Below, in pieces: positions 1-9,455 of a stretch of DNA of 64,000 bases (position 1 is the first letter of the stretch; each line of letters starts with the position of its first letter). This DNA comes from Kosakonia radicincitans DSM 16656 (GTDB lineage: Bacteria; Pseudomonadota; Gammaproteobacteria; Enterobacterales; Enterobacteriaceae): assembly GCF_000280495.2 (NCBI RefSeq), contig NZ_CP018016.1, forward strand, positions 4,402,001-4,466,000, written 5' to 3'. A program made the translations under genes and the position numbers. Under the pieces are notes generated by a model. That model was not told the DNA's origin. It was given only the letters and a program-made list of their open reading frames with translations, and ran no database searches.

Positions 1-140
1 AGATCCGCGATCAGAACGAAGATATCGACCGTGAAGATTACGCCCAGCGCTTTGATGCCGATTTTATTCTGATGACCGGCGAGCTGGCGGCATTGATTCA
101 AAATCTGGTGGAAGGTTTGGGCGGCGAAGCTCAGCGCTGA
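1..140 (+). CDS. rdgC: RdgC, C-terminal fragment
   Basis: The window opens inside this gene, and the last 45 codons and the stop are visible (frame begins at base 3). The visible tail ends in [16 protein letters not shown], which matches my memory of the C-terminus of RdgC, a ring-forming, non-specific DNA-binding protein that restrains RecA loading. The call is supported by position: in E. coli rdgC lies convergent to ppnP (yaiE), aroM, yaiA and aroL, exactly as here. Nothing can be said about the N-terminal part or the promoter, which lie outside the window. Confidence 0.85.
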   Translation, partial: IRDQNEDIDREDYAQRFDADFILMTGELAALIQNLVEGLGGEAQR

Positions 141-156
141 GTGTTCAGCAAAAGAG

Positions 157-183
157 AAACGCCCGGGTTTTCCGGGCGTTTTG
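157..183. terminator. bidirectional terminator between rdgC and ppnP
   Basis: AACGCCCGG and CCGGGCGTT form a GC-rich stem around a TTT(T) loop. It is followed by TTTT on the + strand and by an A-rich flank (T-rich on the - strand). It sits between two convergent genes, so it probably ends both transcripts. Confidence 0.85.
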
Positions 184-185
184 CA

Positions 186-479
<294 letters not shown>

Positions 480-556
480 TTATAAAGAAAATGTATGAAA
501 AGCCACTATAGGGGCCGGGATTCACTTCTGTCACGCAAAATTGCACAGCGCTGCGA

Positions 557-1234
557 CTAGACAAGCAGTTCAGATGCGAGGCGCGCCACCAGTACGTTAG
601 ACAATAATACCGGGACATCCAGCGCCTTCTGGAGCAAATCACGGTGCTGCTGATGGAAGCCAAGACAATCCAGCATCAACACATCCGCACCGCGCTCCAG
701 CAACGCTCGCCCGGCATCAATAAATTCTCTTTCTGTCGCGAGGAAAGGATGCGCCAGTTCGTAATAAGGCTCTTTTTCCAGAACCGTCCACTTTTTCTTC
801 TGCTGCGCCATCAGTTCCGGTACCGGAACAATTACCCCCACCTGATGCCCGTCGACAATTGACGCCACCAGCGGCGGAATAATGCGCTGCGGTTCGACTA
901 AAATCGCATTGCGCGTTACAAATCCCCGGATATCGGCGGTGCTCATTAGCAGAATGACATCGTAGCCCTGGTTATCCAGCACTTCGATAACGCTCTGCAA
1001 ATCACGCTCCACCCTGGCACGGGAGACCATGCCGAGGCTGTCATCGCGCAACTGCGTCGGAATCGCGAACTCGCCAGCTTCTGCGCCGTACTCCTCACGC
1101 ACCTCTTGTGGGTCCATCTTCCCCAGCAGGCTGATATGCGTGATCTGCTGCTCTGAAATATGCTCCGTCAGGAGCGGTAAAATTGCTTGCACCGGCACTA
1201 CACCAATGGTCAGGATCGCCAAAGTTGCACTCAT
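557..1234 (-). CDS. aroM: AroM family protein
   Basis: The 225-residue product matches AroM, the third gene of the aroL-yaiA-aroM unit in E. coli. AroM belongs to a family related to Asp/Glu racemase-like folds. Visible motifs include the N-terminal strand [10 protein letters not shown] and the C-terminal stretch [15 protein letters not shown], which carries the conserved cysteine. Its biochemical role is not established; co-regulation with shikimate kinase links it to aromatic biosynthesis. The start at 1234 has GGGAAG about 8 bases upstream. A 219-base gap separates it from yaiA and holds a long perfect inverted repeat (1275-1314), so it may have its own promoter or a processing site. Confidence 0.9.
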   Translation of the reverse strand: MSATLAILTIGVVPVQAILPLLTEHISEQQITHISLLGKMDPQEVREEYGAEAGEFAIPTQLRDDSLGMVSRARVERDLQSVIEVLDNQGYDVILLMSTADIRGFVTRNAILVEPQRIIPPLVASIVDGHQVGVIVPVPELMAQQKKKWTVLEKEPYYELAHPFLATEREFIDAGRALLERGADVLMLDCLGFHQQHRDLLQKALDVPVLLSNVLVARLASELLV

Positions 1235-1274
1235 TTCTACTTCCCGCCTTTCAATACTACTCGTTCTTATTTGC

Positions 1275-1314
1275 TCTCTTTACACGGCAGTACAGCTTAT
1301 GCCGTGTAAAGAGA
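1275..1314. repeat. 14-bp perfect inverted repeat upstream of aroM
   Basis: Arms 1275-1288 (TCTCTTTACACGGC) and 1301-1314 (GCCGTGTAAAGAGA) are perfectly complementary around a 12-base loop. No T-tract follows on either strand, so it is not a standard terminator. Each arm holds TTTACA or TGTAAA, the half-site motif of TyrR boxes, but in everted order. The right arm continues as TGTAAA-N6-ATCACA (1305-1322), a possible weak TyrR box. It could be a protein-binding dyad or a stable hairpin in the yaiA-aroM mRNA. Confidence 0.6.
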
Positions 1315-1453
1315 ACATCACACTCCCGCGTTCAAATAAATTCCAGCAACCATGCAATAGTAACCGTTGAGCGAGGTTAAGCCAGTCAAAAAATGTGATG
1401 TAAGTCCGTTTCTGTAATGTTCAGGCGTTCAGTCAGAATAATCGTCGCCCGAC

Positions 1454-1645
1454 TTAGCTTTTGTCAGGATCTTCATAACGCCTTTTGGCGTCGAGCGCTT
1501 CCTGCTCGGTGGGATGTTCGCTGATCAAGGAATCCGGTTTCGGATGATCGGCGCGTAGTTGATACCAGGTAACGGTCTGGTTTCCCGTGCCTTTTTCAAT
1601 CGCAACAATGCGGGCTTCACGCGGATAAGGCGGTTTTGTCGGCAT
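1454..1645 (-). CDS. yaiA: YaiA family protein
   Basis: This small basic protein of 63 residues matches E. coli YaiA in size, N-terminus ([21 protein letters not shown]) and position directly after aroL. In E. coli it is transcribed with aroL. Function is unknown. The stretch [38 protein letters not shown] suggests one compact domain without membrane segment or signal peptide. The ATG has GGAAG about 6 bases upstream, and the gap to aroL is only 49 bases, which fits one operon controlled by the TyrR/TrpR sites upstream of aroL. Confidence 0.9.
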   Translation of the reverse strand: MPTKPPYPREARIVAIEKGTGNQTVTWYQLRADHPKPDSLISEHPTEQEALDAKRRYEDPDKS

Positions 1646-1694
1646 AGCTCTTCCTCATTTTCCGGTCGAGCTATAAGTATAGACAAACGTTTCG

Positions 1695-2219
1695 CTAACT
1701 GGCGCGCGCCAGCTGTAATGCCGCCTCAATATCAGACACCACCTGGTCGGGCGACTGCGCCGCATTCACCATGTGGTGCGCCGCTTCGCGATAGAGTGCA
1801 TCGCGCAGCGCCAGCACTTCGCTAACCTCTTCGCTAATCGGCTTGCCGGTCAGCGTCGGTCGCTGTCCCTCTTCCGGAAAGGCTTCCAGCCTGTCCGCCA
1901 GCACCGCGACAGGCGCGCAAAGGTAAACGACGATGCCTTTTTCGCGCATAAAGTGCCGATTATATTCACTTAAAATAATACCGCCGCCAGTGGCAATCAC
2001 CCGCGCGGGCGCGGTGACGGCTTTCAGCGCGTCGGTTTCCCGGGCGCGGAACGCCTCCCACCCGTCACGGGCAACAATATCCGCGATGGTCTGTTGAGAC
2101 GTTTCCTGTAACCAGAAATCGGTATCGATAAATTGACATCCCTGCGCCAGCGCCAGCGCCTGGCCCACAGTGGTTTTACCGCAACCGCGTGCGCCGACTA
2201 AAAAAATGGGTAGCGTCAT
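1695..2219 (-). CDS. aroL: shikimate kinase AroL
   Basis: Shikimate kinase II phosphorylates the 3-hydroxyl of shikimate with ATP, the fifth step of the chorismate pathway. The length (174 residues) equals the E. coli enzyme. The P-loop GARGCGKT lies at residues 9-16, followed by the DTD motif in FIDTDFW (about 31-36) and the glycine-rich [10 protein letters not shown] segment (about 76-85) that helps bind shikimate. It heads the aroL-yaiA-aroM unit. The upstream 270 bases carry a TrpR-operator-like and a TyrR-box-like sequence, as in E. coli, where tyrosine (TyrR) and tryptophan (TrpR) both repress this isozyme. Confidence 0.96.
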   Translation of the reverse strand: MTLPIFLVGARGCGKTTVGQALALAQGCQFIDTDFWLQETSQQTIADIVARDGWEAFRARETDALKAVTAPARVIATGGGIILSEYNRHFMREKGIVVYLCAPVAVLADRLEAFPEEGQRPTLTGKPISEEVSEVLALRDALYREAAHHMVNAAQSPDQVVSDIEAALQLARAS

Positions 2220-2273
2220 GAGCAGGTGTTCCCTCCAGGTCCCACGCGAGGAGGGACGGAAAATAAGACAGCG

Positions 2274-2295
2274 ATGATATCATCAAGCTAGTACA
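2274..2295 (-). promoter_or_regulatory. TrpR operator-like site upstream of aroL
   Basis: Read on the - strand, the site is TGTACTAGCTTGATGATAT followed by CAT. It contains the TACTAG core of TrpR operators and resembles the E. coli aroL operator as I remember it. It lies 55-76 bases upstream of the aroL start and next to a TyrR-like box. TrpR binding is inferred. Confidence 0.65.
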
Positions 2296-2303
2296 ATACT
2301 AAT

Positions 2304-2321
2304 CGTAAAAATAACGTTACA
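2304..2321 (-). promoter_or_regulatory. TyrR box upstream of aroL
   Basis: On the - strand the 18-mer reads TGTAAC-GTTATT-TTTACG, which matches the TyrR consensus TGTAAA-N6-TTTACA at 10 of 12 positions. A further half-site TTTACA lies about 60 bases upstream (near 2381-2386). E. coli aroL also has multiple TyrR boxes beside a TrpR operator. Confidence 0.7.
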
Positions 2322-2489
2322 CATTAAGGTCACTCAGGGCGCGGACTACAAATAAAACCTGATTTGACCCAGGTTCGACCTGTAAAGATTCCGTGGCGAC
2401 AGTGTAGCGGCAACCTTACTGAATCTACTTAAGCCTGGCAAGCCCGCGAAACGGCAAACAGTAGCATATCCTGCCTGCCGGTGCCGAAT

Positions 2490-2951
2490 TTACTCCGGCT
2501 GACGGCGTTTAACCTCCAGCAGCCATTTATCAAGCTGGGCGGCAAACTGCTGCCGATCCCGCTGCGACAGGCTATCCGGGCCACCGGTCTGAATCCCGCT
2601 GGCGCGCAGCGTATCCATAAAGTCGCGCATCGTCAGTTTTTCGCGGATTGTCGCTTCAGTATAGCGTTCGCCACGCGGGTTCAACGCTGCCGCACCTTTG
2701 GCCAGCACTTCCGCCGCCAGCGGAATATCAGCGGTAATCACCAGATCACCAGCCTCGCACAGCCGCACAATTTCGTTATCGGCCACGTCAAACCCCGCCG
2801 GAACGCGCAGCGAGCGGATGATACGCGACGGCGGCACGCGGATATTCTGGTTCGCCACCAGCGTCAGCGGCGTCTGCGTGCGCTCGGCGGCGCGGAATAA
2901 AATTTCTTTAATCACATTCGGACAAGCGTCCGCATCAACCCAAATCGCCAT
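2490..2951 (-). CDS. yaiI: YaiI/YqxD family protein (DUF188)
   Basis: The 153-residue product matches the YaiI/UPF0178 (DUF188) family. It begins [25 protein letters not shown], with the conserved acidic pair and cysteine (D6, D8, C10) of a PIN-like nuclease fold, and has a second conserved acidic block [19 protein letters not shown]. Biochemical activity is not established; similarity to PIN-type folds is a family-level idea. The start at 2951 has GAGGAG 5 bases upstream. The gene is divergent from proC, as in E. coli, and the intergenic space carries both promoters. Confidence 0.92.
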   Translation of the reverse strand: MAIWVDADACPNVIKEILFRAAERTQTPLTLVANQNIRVPPSRIIRSLRVPAGFDVADNEIVRLCEAGDLVITADIPLAAEVLAKGAAALNPRGERYTEATIREKLTMRDFMDTLRASGIQTGGPDSLSQRDRQQFAAQLDKWLLEVKRRQPE

Positions 2952-3089
2952 TCTCGCTCCTCAGTTGGTGGCGCATTGTCGCTTTAATTTTCCCCAGGGG
3001 AAAGCAGAGATCTTTTAGCTTTAGCCCTGATTGCCATTCCACGTTAAGCTATACGCCACACACAATGACAAGCAAAAGAGACAAACGTG

Positions 3090-3896
3090 ATGGAGAAGAA
3101 AATCGGTTTTATCGGCTGCGGCAATATGGGCAAGGCGATTCTCGGCGGGCTGATTGCCAGTGGGCAGGTGCTGCCAGGACAGATTTGGGTCTATACCCCG
3201 TCGCCAGATAAAGTGGCCGCTCTGCACGATCAGTTTGGTATTAACGCCGCGCAAAGTGCACAGGAAGTGGCGCAGATTGCCGATATCGTCTTCGGCGCGG
3301 TGAAACCGAACATCATGGTGAAAGTGTTGGGCGAAATCGCCTCCAGCCTGAATAAAGAGACGCTGGTGGTGTCGATTGCCGCAGGCGTGACGCTCGATCA
3401 GCTGGCGCGCGCGCTTGGTCACGATCGCAAAATTGTACGTGCGATGCCCAATACCCCGTCGCTGGTTAATGCGGGCATGACCTCTATTACCCCTAACGCG
3501 CTGGTCACGCCGGAAGATACGGCAGACGTGCTGAATATTTTCCGCTGCTTTGGCGAAGCGGAAGTGATTGCCGAAGCGATGATCCATCCGGTTGTCGGCG
3601 TGAGCGGTTCTGCGCCCGCCTATGTCTTTATGTTTATCGAAGCAATGGCCGATGCCGCCGTGCTGGGCGGTATGCCGCGTGCGCAGGCCTATAAATTTGC
3701 CGCGCAGGCGGTGATGGGTTCCGCGAAGATGGTGCTGGAAACCGGAAAGCACCCCGGCGAGTTAAAAGATATGGTCTGCTCGCCTGGCGGTACCACCATT
3801 GAAGCGGTCAAAGTGCTGGAAGAGCGCGGTTTCCGCGCTGCGGTGATTGAGGCGATGGAAGCCTGCATGAACAAGTCAGAAAAACTGAGCAAATAA
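3090..3896 (+). CDS. proC: pyrroline-5-carboxylate reductase ProC
   Basis: ProC reduces 1-pyrroline-5-carboxylate to L-proline with NAD(P)H, the last step of proline synthesis. The N-terminal Rossmann motif GFIGCGNMGKA begins at residue 6. The substrate and dimerisation region carries the family signature VSGSAPAYVFMFIEAMADAA and the C-terminal MVCSPGGTTIEAV motif. I placed the start at the ATG giving MEKKIGFIG, as in E. coli; a GTG one codon upstream (3087) is the only close alternative. The length of 268 residues fits the family. It is convergent with the oxidoreductase gene that follows. Confidence 0.96.
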   Translation: MEKKIGFIGCGNMGKAILGGLIASGQVLPGQIWVYTPSPDKVAALHDQFGINAAQSAQEVAQIADIVFGAVKPNIMVKVLGEIASSLNKETLVVSIAAGVTLDQLARALGHDRKIVRAMPNTPSLVNAGMTSITPNALVTPEDTADVLNIFRCFGEAEVIAEAMIHPVVGVSGSAPAYVFMFIEAMADAAVLGGMPRAQAYKFAAQAVMGSAKMVLETGKHPGELKDMVCSPGGTTIEAVKVLEERGFRAAVIEAMEACMNKSEKLSK

Positions 3897-3901
3897 CCGC
3901 T

Positions 3902-3925
3902 GCCCTCTCCCTGGCAGGAGAGGGC
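3902..3925. terminator. hairpin between convergent proC and oxidoreductase
   Basis: GCCCTCTCC and GGAGAGGGC form a perfect 9-bp stem around a 6-base loop just after the proC stop. No clear T-tract follows on either strand, so termination is likely but not certain. Confidence 0.5.
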
Positions 3926-3934
3926 GCAGTCTTG

Positions 3935-5458
3935 TCAGGCCAGCAGTTCGCTGGCCGTTTTCATGCTGAGGGGCTTTTGCATCTTCAACAGCAATCCCGC
4001 AGTGGCGCTGTTCTCACCGCAGCTCAGCACCGCTTTCAGCATGCCCTCTTCGCCGTACAACACGGCAAAACGTTTGTCGTCAAACGAGCCGAGCATTTTC
4101 ATGCTATCCCACTCGCGGGTGTAACCCAGGTATTCGAAGCGGTTACCGTATTGCATGGTCCAGAAAAACGGTACCCGATCAAACGGACGGTGTTCACCAA
4201 GCATATTGAGGGCGGCCACCCTTCCCTGCTGTTGCGCCACGCGCCAGTGCTCAATACGTCGACGCCCTTCCGGCGCCGGGTAGCTGGCAATATCGCCGAC
4301 GGCCCAGACATCCGGCGCTGCGCTGAGGGTTTCATCCACGGTCAGGCTGCCGTCCTGTTCATGATGCAGATCGTGCGCCAGCCCGGTAGCAGGCTGTACG
4401 CCCGTGGCGAAAACCACCACATGCGCGGGCAACGTGCGGCCATTTTTCAGCGTCACGCCTTGTACGTGGCCGTTGCCTTCCAGCGCCACCGGCTCGCCGG
4501 TGACAAATTTCACGCCGTTTTGTTGATGCAGATTTAAAAAGCGCTGGCCGATCTCTTCGCCAAATTGCGGCACAAACGGCAGAGCATGACGCGACACTAC
4601 CGTGACATCGATATCCTGATTGCGCAGCGCGGCTGCCAGCTCCATCGCAATAAAGCTGTTGCCGATCACCACCAGTTGCTGCTCCTGTTCGACTTCATTG
4701 AGCAGTATCTGCGCCTGGTGGATATCGCGCAGCACATGAACGCCCGCCAGATGGTTGCCAGGGATCTCCGGCCATACTGGCTGCCCGCCGGTGGCCAGCA
4801 GCAATTTGTCGAAAGCAACGTGACGGCCATTCGCCAGCGTCAGTTGATGCCCTTCGCAATCAAGGTCGGTCACCTCTTCGCGCAGGCTTTCCACGCCGGG
4901 CTGGTTGTAAAAGGCATCGTCGAGAATATGCGGGACTTCGCTGATCTTCATCTTCCCGGCGGGGACAAATTTACTGAGCGCCGTGCGGTCATAAGGCGCG
5001 CTGTCCTCTTTATCAATCAGGATCAGATGACCATTAAAGCCGGCATCACGCAGGGTGATTGCCGCCGCGCTGCCTGCCGCGCCGGTACCAAGGATCACCG
5101 CCGTTTGCGGACGATCACCACGGATCAGCGTATGGCTGGCAGGCGAGAGCGCGCGCGGGCTGACCAGTACGCGGTTCCCTTCAAGGGTGACCGGATATTG
5201 TTTGAGGCTTTTCAGCGCCAGCGGCTCGCGCCACTCGCCATTGGTGATATCAAAATTGGCTTTATGCCAGGGGCAAACCAGTTTGCCATCGCACACCGCG
5301 CCCTGCTCCAGCGGCGCGCCAGCATGCGGACATTTACTTTGAAAGGCGCGTACCTGTGCAAGTGTACGGATAAGGATCATTGACGTCCCGGCGACATCAA
5401 CTTTCACCGGCTGGTTTTCCGGCAGGGAATTCAAATCAGTAACGTATTGATAATTCAT
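3935..5458 (-). CDS. Rieske/FAD-dependent oxidoreductase (AIF-like)
   Basis: This 507-residue protein fuses an N-terminal Rieske [2Fe-2S] domain to a pyridine-nucleotide-disulfide-type FAD oxidoreductase, like AIF-like and ferredoxin-reductase-type enzymes. The Rieske ligands are visible as C43-P-H45 and C62-x2-H65. The FAD dinucleotide fold follows near residue 119 (AVILGTGAAGSAAAITL), the NAD(P)H fold near 262 (VVIGNSFIAMELAAAL), and the second FAD-contact motif is DVWAVGDIA. Its partner and substrate are unknown; it may pass electrons to an oxygenase or act as a diaphorase. It occupies the place where dgcC (adrA) lies in E. coli, between psiF and proC. It reads in the same direction as phoA-psiF, 182 bases after psiF. 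Confidence 0.88.
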   Translation of the reverse strand: MNYQYVTDLNSLPENQPVKVDVAGTSMILIRTLAQVRAFQSKCPHAGAPLEQGAVCDGKLVCPWHKANFDITNGEWREPLALKSLKQYPVTLEGNRVLVSPRALSPASHTLIRGDRPQTAVILGTGAAGSAAAITLRDAGFNGHLILIDKEDSAPYDRTALSKFVPAGKMKISEVPHILDDAFYNQPGVESLREEVTDLDCEGHQLTLANGRHVAFDKLLLATGGQPVWPEIPGNHLAGVHVLRDIHQAQILLNEVEQEQQLVVIGNSFIAMELAAALRNQDIDVTVVSRHALPFVPQFGEEIGQRFLNLHQQNGVKFVTGEPVALEGNGHVQGVTLKNGRTLPAHVVVFATGVQPATGLAHDLHHEQDGSLTVDETLSAAPDVWAVGDIASYPAPEGRRRIEHWRVAQQQGRVAALNMLGEHRPFDRVPFFWTMQYGNRFEYLGYTREWDSMKMLGSFDDKRFAVLYGEEGMLKAVLSCGENSATAGLLLKMQKPLSMKTASELLA

Positions 5459-5640
5459 ATTTTTTCTCCCGGATCAGTGTTGCAAAAACGGGCGTAACGC
5501 CGGACAGCGCACAACCACCAAGAGAGACCAAAGCGAAACATTGCTCACTGTTTAAGCCTGGCAGAGATTGAGGAACGGGCAATAAGAACGCGGGAGGAAG
5601 GGTAAAAGGGTGAGCGAAGTGGAACGCCCACCCGGCTAAA

Positions 5641-5961
5641 TTACTGCGTTTTTTTCAGGCAGCCGCTCATGAATTTGCTGCGATCTTCGCCTTTCAGCGA
5701 TTGCTGCGTCGCCTGCGCATTACATTCGCGCATCCGCTGCTGTTGCGGCGTCAGGCTTTTTTGCCCCGGCTCCGTTTTGGTGTTTTTCAGGCAGTTGCTC
5801 ATAAACGTCTTACGGGCATCACCTGTCAGGGTTTGGGTCTTGGCTTGTTGATTACAAAGCGTCATACGTTGTTGTTGCGGGGTCAGTGTTTTTTCCGCCG
5901 CGCTGAGCGCGCCGACAAACAACAGACCAAAGATGAGGGTAACCAGAACTGTTATTTTCAT
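5641..5961 (-). CDS. psiF: phosphate starvation-inducible protein PsiF
   Basis: The 106-residue product matches PsiF, a small secreted or periplasmic protein of unknown function, co-induced with phoA under phosphate starvation in E. coli. Residues 1-21 form a signal peptide ending in GALSA. The mature part is two tandem copies of a PsiF repeat, each starting LTPQQQRM and ending in a C-L-K motif (NCLK, GCLK), with two cysteines per copy (four in all). It follows phoA on the same strand 91 bases downstream, with a terminator-like hairpin in between, so expression probably depends on read-through from the phoA Pho-box promoter. Confidence 0.93.
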   Translation of the reverse strand: MKITVLVTLIFGLLFVGALSAAEKTLTPQQQRMTLCNQQAKTQTLTGDARKTFMSNCLKNTKTEPGQKSLTPQQQRMRECNAQATQQSLKGEDRSKFMSGCLKKTQ

Positions 5962-6010
5962 CGCTCCATCCTTCTGTCAAAGTGACCCTTTAAGGATGGT
6001 CTTAATTACT

Positions 6011-6048
6011 GAAAAAACCACCCGGCAGCAAAGATTTACCGCCGGGCA
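6011..6048 (-). terminator. intrinsic terminator after phoA
   Basis: On the - strand, CCCGGC and GCCGGG pair around a loop and are followed by a TTTTTT run. The site lies between the phoA stop and psiF, so psiF may receive only read-through transcripts. Confidence 0.7.
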
Positions 6049-6052
6049 GCCG

Positions 6053-7468
6053 TTACTTCAGGTTCAGTGCCGATTTCATGGTGTAGAACAGATCGGTCTG
6101 ATCGGTTAACCCCACGACATTACCAGCATGCGGGCCATAAGCCGCAATGCGGACTTGCGTACCGGTGTGCTCCATCGACTCCTCTTCCGAGTTGCCGTAG
6201 GTTATCGCCATCACTGCGCCATCTTTGGTATTCAGCGCCTGGCTCAGCCCCGGCGCTTTGGTATCCGCCGGAATAATCTGGCTGGCGTGCGCATGATCGG
6301 CAGTCACAATCACCAGCGTATTGCCGTCTTTTTTCGCAAATTCCAGCGCCTTCTGTACCGCTTCATCCAGATCGACAGTTTCACCAATCTGACCGCACGG
6401 ATTCGCCGCGTGATCCTGTTTATCGATAGACGCGCCTTCCACCTGCAGGAAGAAGCCCTTCTCGTTTTTGCTCAGCAGATCAATGGCCTTTTCGGTCATT
6501 GCCGCCAGCGTCGGTACGCTGTCGGTACGTTTGGCATTCGGCGTACAGGTCACGGCGGGTTTGTCGAGATTGCCGTGCAGCGACGCTTTCGGCCCTTCCC
6601 AGCGAACCGGCATATTGCCATCGGCGAAGAGGCCGAGCAGCGGTTTATCCTGGTTCGCTTCGCTAATGGCCGCCAGCGCAGAGGCATCGCTCACCATCTG
6701 GTAACCACGGGCCTGAGCCTGCTCGCGCAGCGTTTTCCCTTGCCATTTGCCCGCCGTCGCGGTTTCGCTGAAGGTTTTCGCGCCGCCGCCCAGCGTCACA
6801 TCCGCGCGGGTATTCAGAAATTGCTCGGTGATCGAGCCTTTACCGCCCTTTTCCAGCGCGTTGAGGGCGCATTTTTCGCTGGTCACCGTCGGGCCGTAGC
6901 AGCGACGGGAGATCACATGCGAAACCAGCGCCGCCGGGGTGGCATCCTGCAATTCAGCGGTAGAGACGTTGCCGGTCGCCAGCCCCGCCGCTTTCGCCAT
7001 CTCGAGGATGGTCATATGATCTTTTTCATGAATATCGACGCCGAGCGCGCCGTTGTAGGTTTTGACGCCGGTGCTCCAGGCAGTGGCCGAGGCGGCTGAA
7101 TCCGTCACGTAGTCCGGTTTACCGGTTTTTTTGTCCAGCGCGTAGTGCGTGTACTGGCCGGTTAACGGTAATGCGTCGATCCCTTTGAAATACCCACCAG
7201 CGCCTTCGGCATAATTTCGTGCGGCGGTTATTTCTGAATCGCCCATGCCATCACCAATTAACAAAATAATATTTTTGGCGGGCTTATCGATGAGCGAATC
7301 AAGTAGTGCAGCGGTTTGATCGGCAGTCAGACGACGCGCGCCGCCAGGCGTGGAAATATCGCCCTGAGCAGCACGATGTTCGAGAACGGAGGTATCCGTT
7401 GTTTCTGCATAAATAACAGAGGTAAAAAACACGGGTAATAATGCGAGGTATAATGCGCTCTGTTTCAC
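6053..7468 (-). CDS. phoA: alkaline phosphatase PhoA
   Basis: Periplasmic alkaline phosphatase hydrolyses phosphate monoesters to supply Pi. The GTG start giving [21 protein letters not shown] was chosen because E. coli phoA also begins with GTG-AAA-CAG/A, a GGAG lies 9 bases upstream, and the length becomes 471 residues, the same as the E. coli precursor. Residues 1-21 are the signal peptide. The metal-site motif [11 protein letters not shown], the nucleophilic serine in [13 protein letters not shown] and the metal-binding TADHAHASQ are all present. The promoter carries a near-ideal Pho box. An upstream in-frame TTG/ATG would extend the ORF but would spoil the signal peptide. Confidence 0.97.
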   Translation of the reverse strand: MKQSALYLALLPVFFTSVIYAETTDTSVLEHRAAQGDISTPGGARRLTADQTAALLDSLIDKPAKNIILLIGDGMGDSEITAARNYAEGAGGYFKGIDALPLTGQYTHYALDKKTGKPDYVTDSAASATAWSTGVKTYNGALGVDIHEKDHMTILEMAKAAGLATGNVSTAELQDATPAALVSHVISRRCYGPTVTSEKCALNALEKGGKGSITEQFLNTRADVTLGGGAKTFSETATAGKWQGKTLREQAQARGYQMVSDASALAAISEANQDKPLLGLFADGNMPVRWEGPKASLHGNLDKPAVTCTPNAKRTDSVPTLAAMTEKAIDLLSKNEKGFFLQVEGASIDKQDHAANPCGQIGETVDLDEAVQKALEFAKKDGNTLVIVTADHAHASQIIPADTKAPGLSQALNTKDGAVMAITYGNSEEESMEHTGTQVRIAAYGPHAGNVVGLTDQTDLFYTMKSALNLK

Positions 7469-7515
7469 TTTAATATTCTCCATGTACAAATACTTAAAGA
7501 AAATAAAACAGAGCG

Positions 7516-7549
7516 ACTATAGGCAGCGCGTATGACAGCCAGATGACAG
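7516..7549 (-). promoter_or_regulatory. Pho box and -10 of phoA
   Basis: On the - strand two perfect 7-mers CTGTCAT are separated by CTGG (7532-7549), an ideal PhoB-binding Pho box. Ten bases further downstream is TATAGT (7516-7521) as the -10 element. PhoB replaces the -35 function, as at the E. coli phoA promoter. Confidence 0.95.
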
Positions 7550-7567
7550 CGGCGGAGGGCCAGAAAT

Positions 7568-7828
7568 TTAGCTACGCGGATGCCTTAAAAGCTTCTTTAG
7601 GTACTGTTGCAGCAACTCCGTGTCCTGATCGGTAACGTGCGTTCCCGGTCTGACTTCGTCCAGCGCGCCTTCAATACTTTGAATCAGCGCCTGTTGCTCA
7701 GAGGCGGCCATTTGACGCAGCAGCGCAGTCACCACAATCTCCAGTGCTTCTACCTGGGCGACCAGCTCTTTCGACTCCTCTTCTTTTTCTGCAAGCTTAA
7801 CCAACAACTCAGCAATGAGATTTTTCAT
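7568..7828 (-). CDS. iraP: anti-adapter protein IraP
   Basis: IraP binds the response regulator RssB and so protects sigma S (RpoS) from delivery to ClpXP, raising RpoS during phosphate starvation. The 86-residue product begins [22 protein letters not shown], essentially the E. coli IraP N-terminus, and is mostly coiled-coil-forming heptads up to about residue 55, with a charged tail [13 protein letters not shown]. In E. coli it lies next to phoA, as here. AAGGAA precedes the ATG by about 8 bases. The 267 bases upstream are AT-rich and must hold its promoter; I could not place a -35/-10 pair with confidence. Confidence 0.93.
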   Translation of the reverse strand: MKNLIAELLVKLAEKEEESKELVAQVEALEIVVTALLRQMAASEQQALIQSIEGALDEVRPGTHVTDQDTELLQQYLKKLLRHPRS

Positions 7829-8062
7829 AGCGCGATTTCCTTATGTGAGGTGGAAAGACGTTAGCACTCCATTCTGATGTTGCAAAGAAAATACATCTCT
7901 TATTTTTGTGCATTTTTTCACACTCCTTAAACACACAAAAATAAAAGGGATAACGAAACGTTTCTCTGGATATTTAAGCCAAACCAATTAATTTGTTAGT
8001 GGAGCTAAAAAAGAAAACGAAACGGCTGAAGCGTTATTTTATATAAGTAATAATTATAGTAA

Positions 8063-8084
8063 GGCCGAAAAACAATTTTCGGCC
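8063..8084. terminator. hairpin downstream of MdtG-like gene
   Basis: GGCCGAAAA and TTTTCGGCC pair across a 4-base loop 12 bases after the efflux-pump stop codon (the gene is on the - strand). The flanks contain T-rich stretches but no clean run of six, so termination is probable only. Confidence 0.5.
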
Positions 8085-8095
8085 CGTTTGCAGAA

Positions 8096-9286
8096 TTAGC
8101 GTTTCACCCGGCGAAATGCCAGCGCCAGTTGCCAGAAATTAATCAGTACCACCACGGCGGTAGCGATAAATACCCAACGGAAACCCGCCATTGCCGATAC
8201 CGATGCGCCCATTAACGGCCCGGCGACATTTCCCAGATACATAAACGACTGGTTATAACCAAAGATACGTCCGGTCACCTGATCGCTGGAGTATTTTAGC
8301 AACAGCGTCTGCACCGCCGGCAGCATGGCGCCATCGGCAAAGCCGAGCATAAAGCGCAGAATACCAAGCTGTAGCGGCGAGGTGACAAACGACATAGCGA
8401 AGAACAGCACCACCGCGCAAGCCAGCGTGCCCATCAAAATACGTGAAGTGCCTATCCGGTCGCCCAGTTTGCCAAGGCGCGGTGCAGAAAGCAGCGCTGA
8501 AACACCGGGTACAGCAGCGATCAATCCGCTGAGAAAAGCAATATTGGTGGTATGCGGCGACAGCGACTGAATAAACAGGGCGAGGATCGGGCCGATAGAA
8601 CCGTTACACAACTGAATCACCATAGTGGTGATAAACAGACTGATAACCAGCGCCGGATAAGGCAAGGTGGAGAACACCGCTTTACCGCTCAGCCGCTCAC
8701 CCTTTTTCACCGTCGGGCGCACACCCTCTTTAATCAGAAACAGCGTGACCAGAAAGCTCACAATTAACAACAGCGCGGTGATGATAAACACGATGCGCAA
8801 CCCTAAATGGTCAGCCAGAAAACCGCCCATCAGCGGCCCGCCAATCACGCCGCTGATCTGTGCGGTTGAGAGCGTACTCAACGCCCAGCCGCTGCGCTCG
8901 CGCGGGACTTGCGATGCCACCAGCGCCATCGCATTCGGAATATAACCGGAAGTCAGCCCCATGATGCCGCGCAGGATCAGCAACTGCCAGACGTTAGTAG
9001 CAAATGCCTGCAACAGAATGGCGATCGCCATGCCCAATGAGGCGCGCAACAACATCAGCTTGCGCCCTTTGCGATCCGCAAGGCTCCCCCACATCGGCGA
9101 CACAATAGCAGAGACGAGAAAGGTCACGCTGAACGTCAGCCCCGACCACATCGACAGCGCTTCGTGCGAGGTCACGCCCAACTGCGCAACGTATAACGGC
9201 AAAAATGGCAAAATTTGACTGATGGCGAGGCCGGTGAAAAAACAGCCGAACCACACCGAGATAAGATTGACCTTCCAGGATTCCAT
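8096..9286 (-). CDS. MFS multidrug efflux transporter, MdtG-like
   Basis: This inner-membrane major facilitator has about 12 transmembrane helices in 396 residues and resembles E. coli MdtG (YceE). Shared features are the N-terminal [35 protein letters not shown], the MFS signature [20 protein letters not shown] between helices 2 and 3, and [13 protein letters not shown] in the second half. It probably exports drugs by proton antiport; the substrate is unknown. I chose the ATG at 9286 (MESWKVN) because homologues begin near it. An upstream GTG at 9325 would add 13 residues, and neither has a strong ribosome site. The gene is absent from this place in E. coli. Confidence 0.87.
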   Translation of the reverse strand: MESWKVNLISVWFGCFFTGLAISQILPFLPLYVAQLGVTSHEALSMWSGLTFSVTFLVSAIVSPMWGSLADRKGRKLMLLRASLGMAIAILLQAFATNVWQLLILRGIMGLTSGYIPNAMALVASQVPRERSGWALSTLSTAQISGVIGGPLMGGFLADHLGLRIVFIITALLLIVSFLVTLFLIKEGVRPTVKKGERLSGKAVFSTLPYPALVISLFITTMVIQLCNGSIGPILALFIQSLSPHTTNIAFLSGLIAAVPGVSALLSAPRLGKLGDRIGTSRILMGTLACAVVLFFAMSFVTSPLQLGILRFMLGFADGAMLPAVQTLLLKYSSDQVTGRIFGYNQSFMYLGNVAGPLMGASVSAMAGFRWVFIATAVVVLINFWQLALAFRRVKR

Positions 9287-9455
9287 AAGTACGGGTATTT
9301 GTTGAAGTTTTGACAAACAGCGCACAGGTTAACAAGAATGCGCCACGGATGAGTCACCAGAGATGCGGTTACGGCGAATTCGGTGTTTTATCTGTCCCTC
9401 ATCGCTCACCGCCACAGCGTGCGCATAAAAACCCTGCTCTTACAGTGGATTATGC

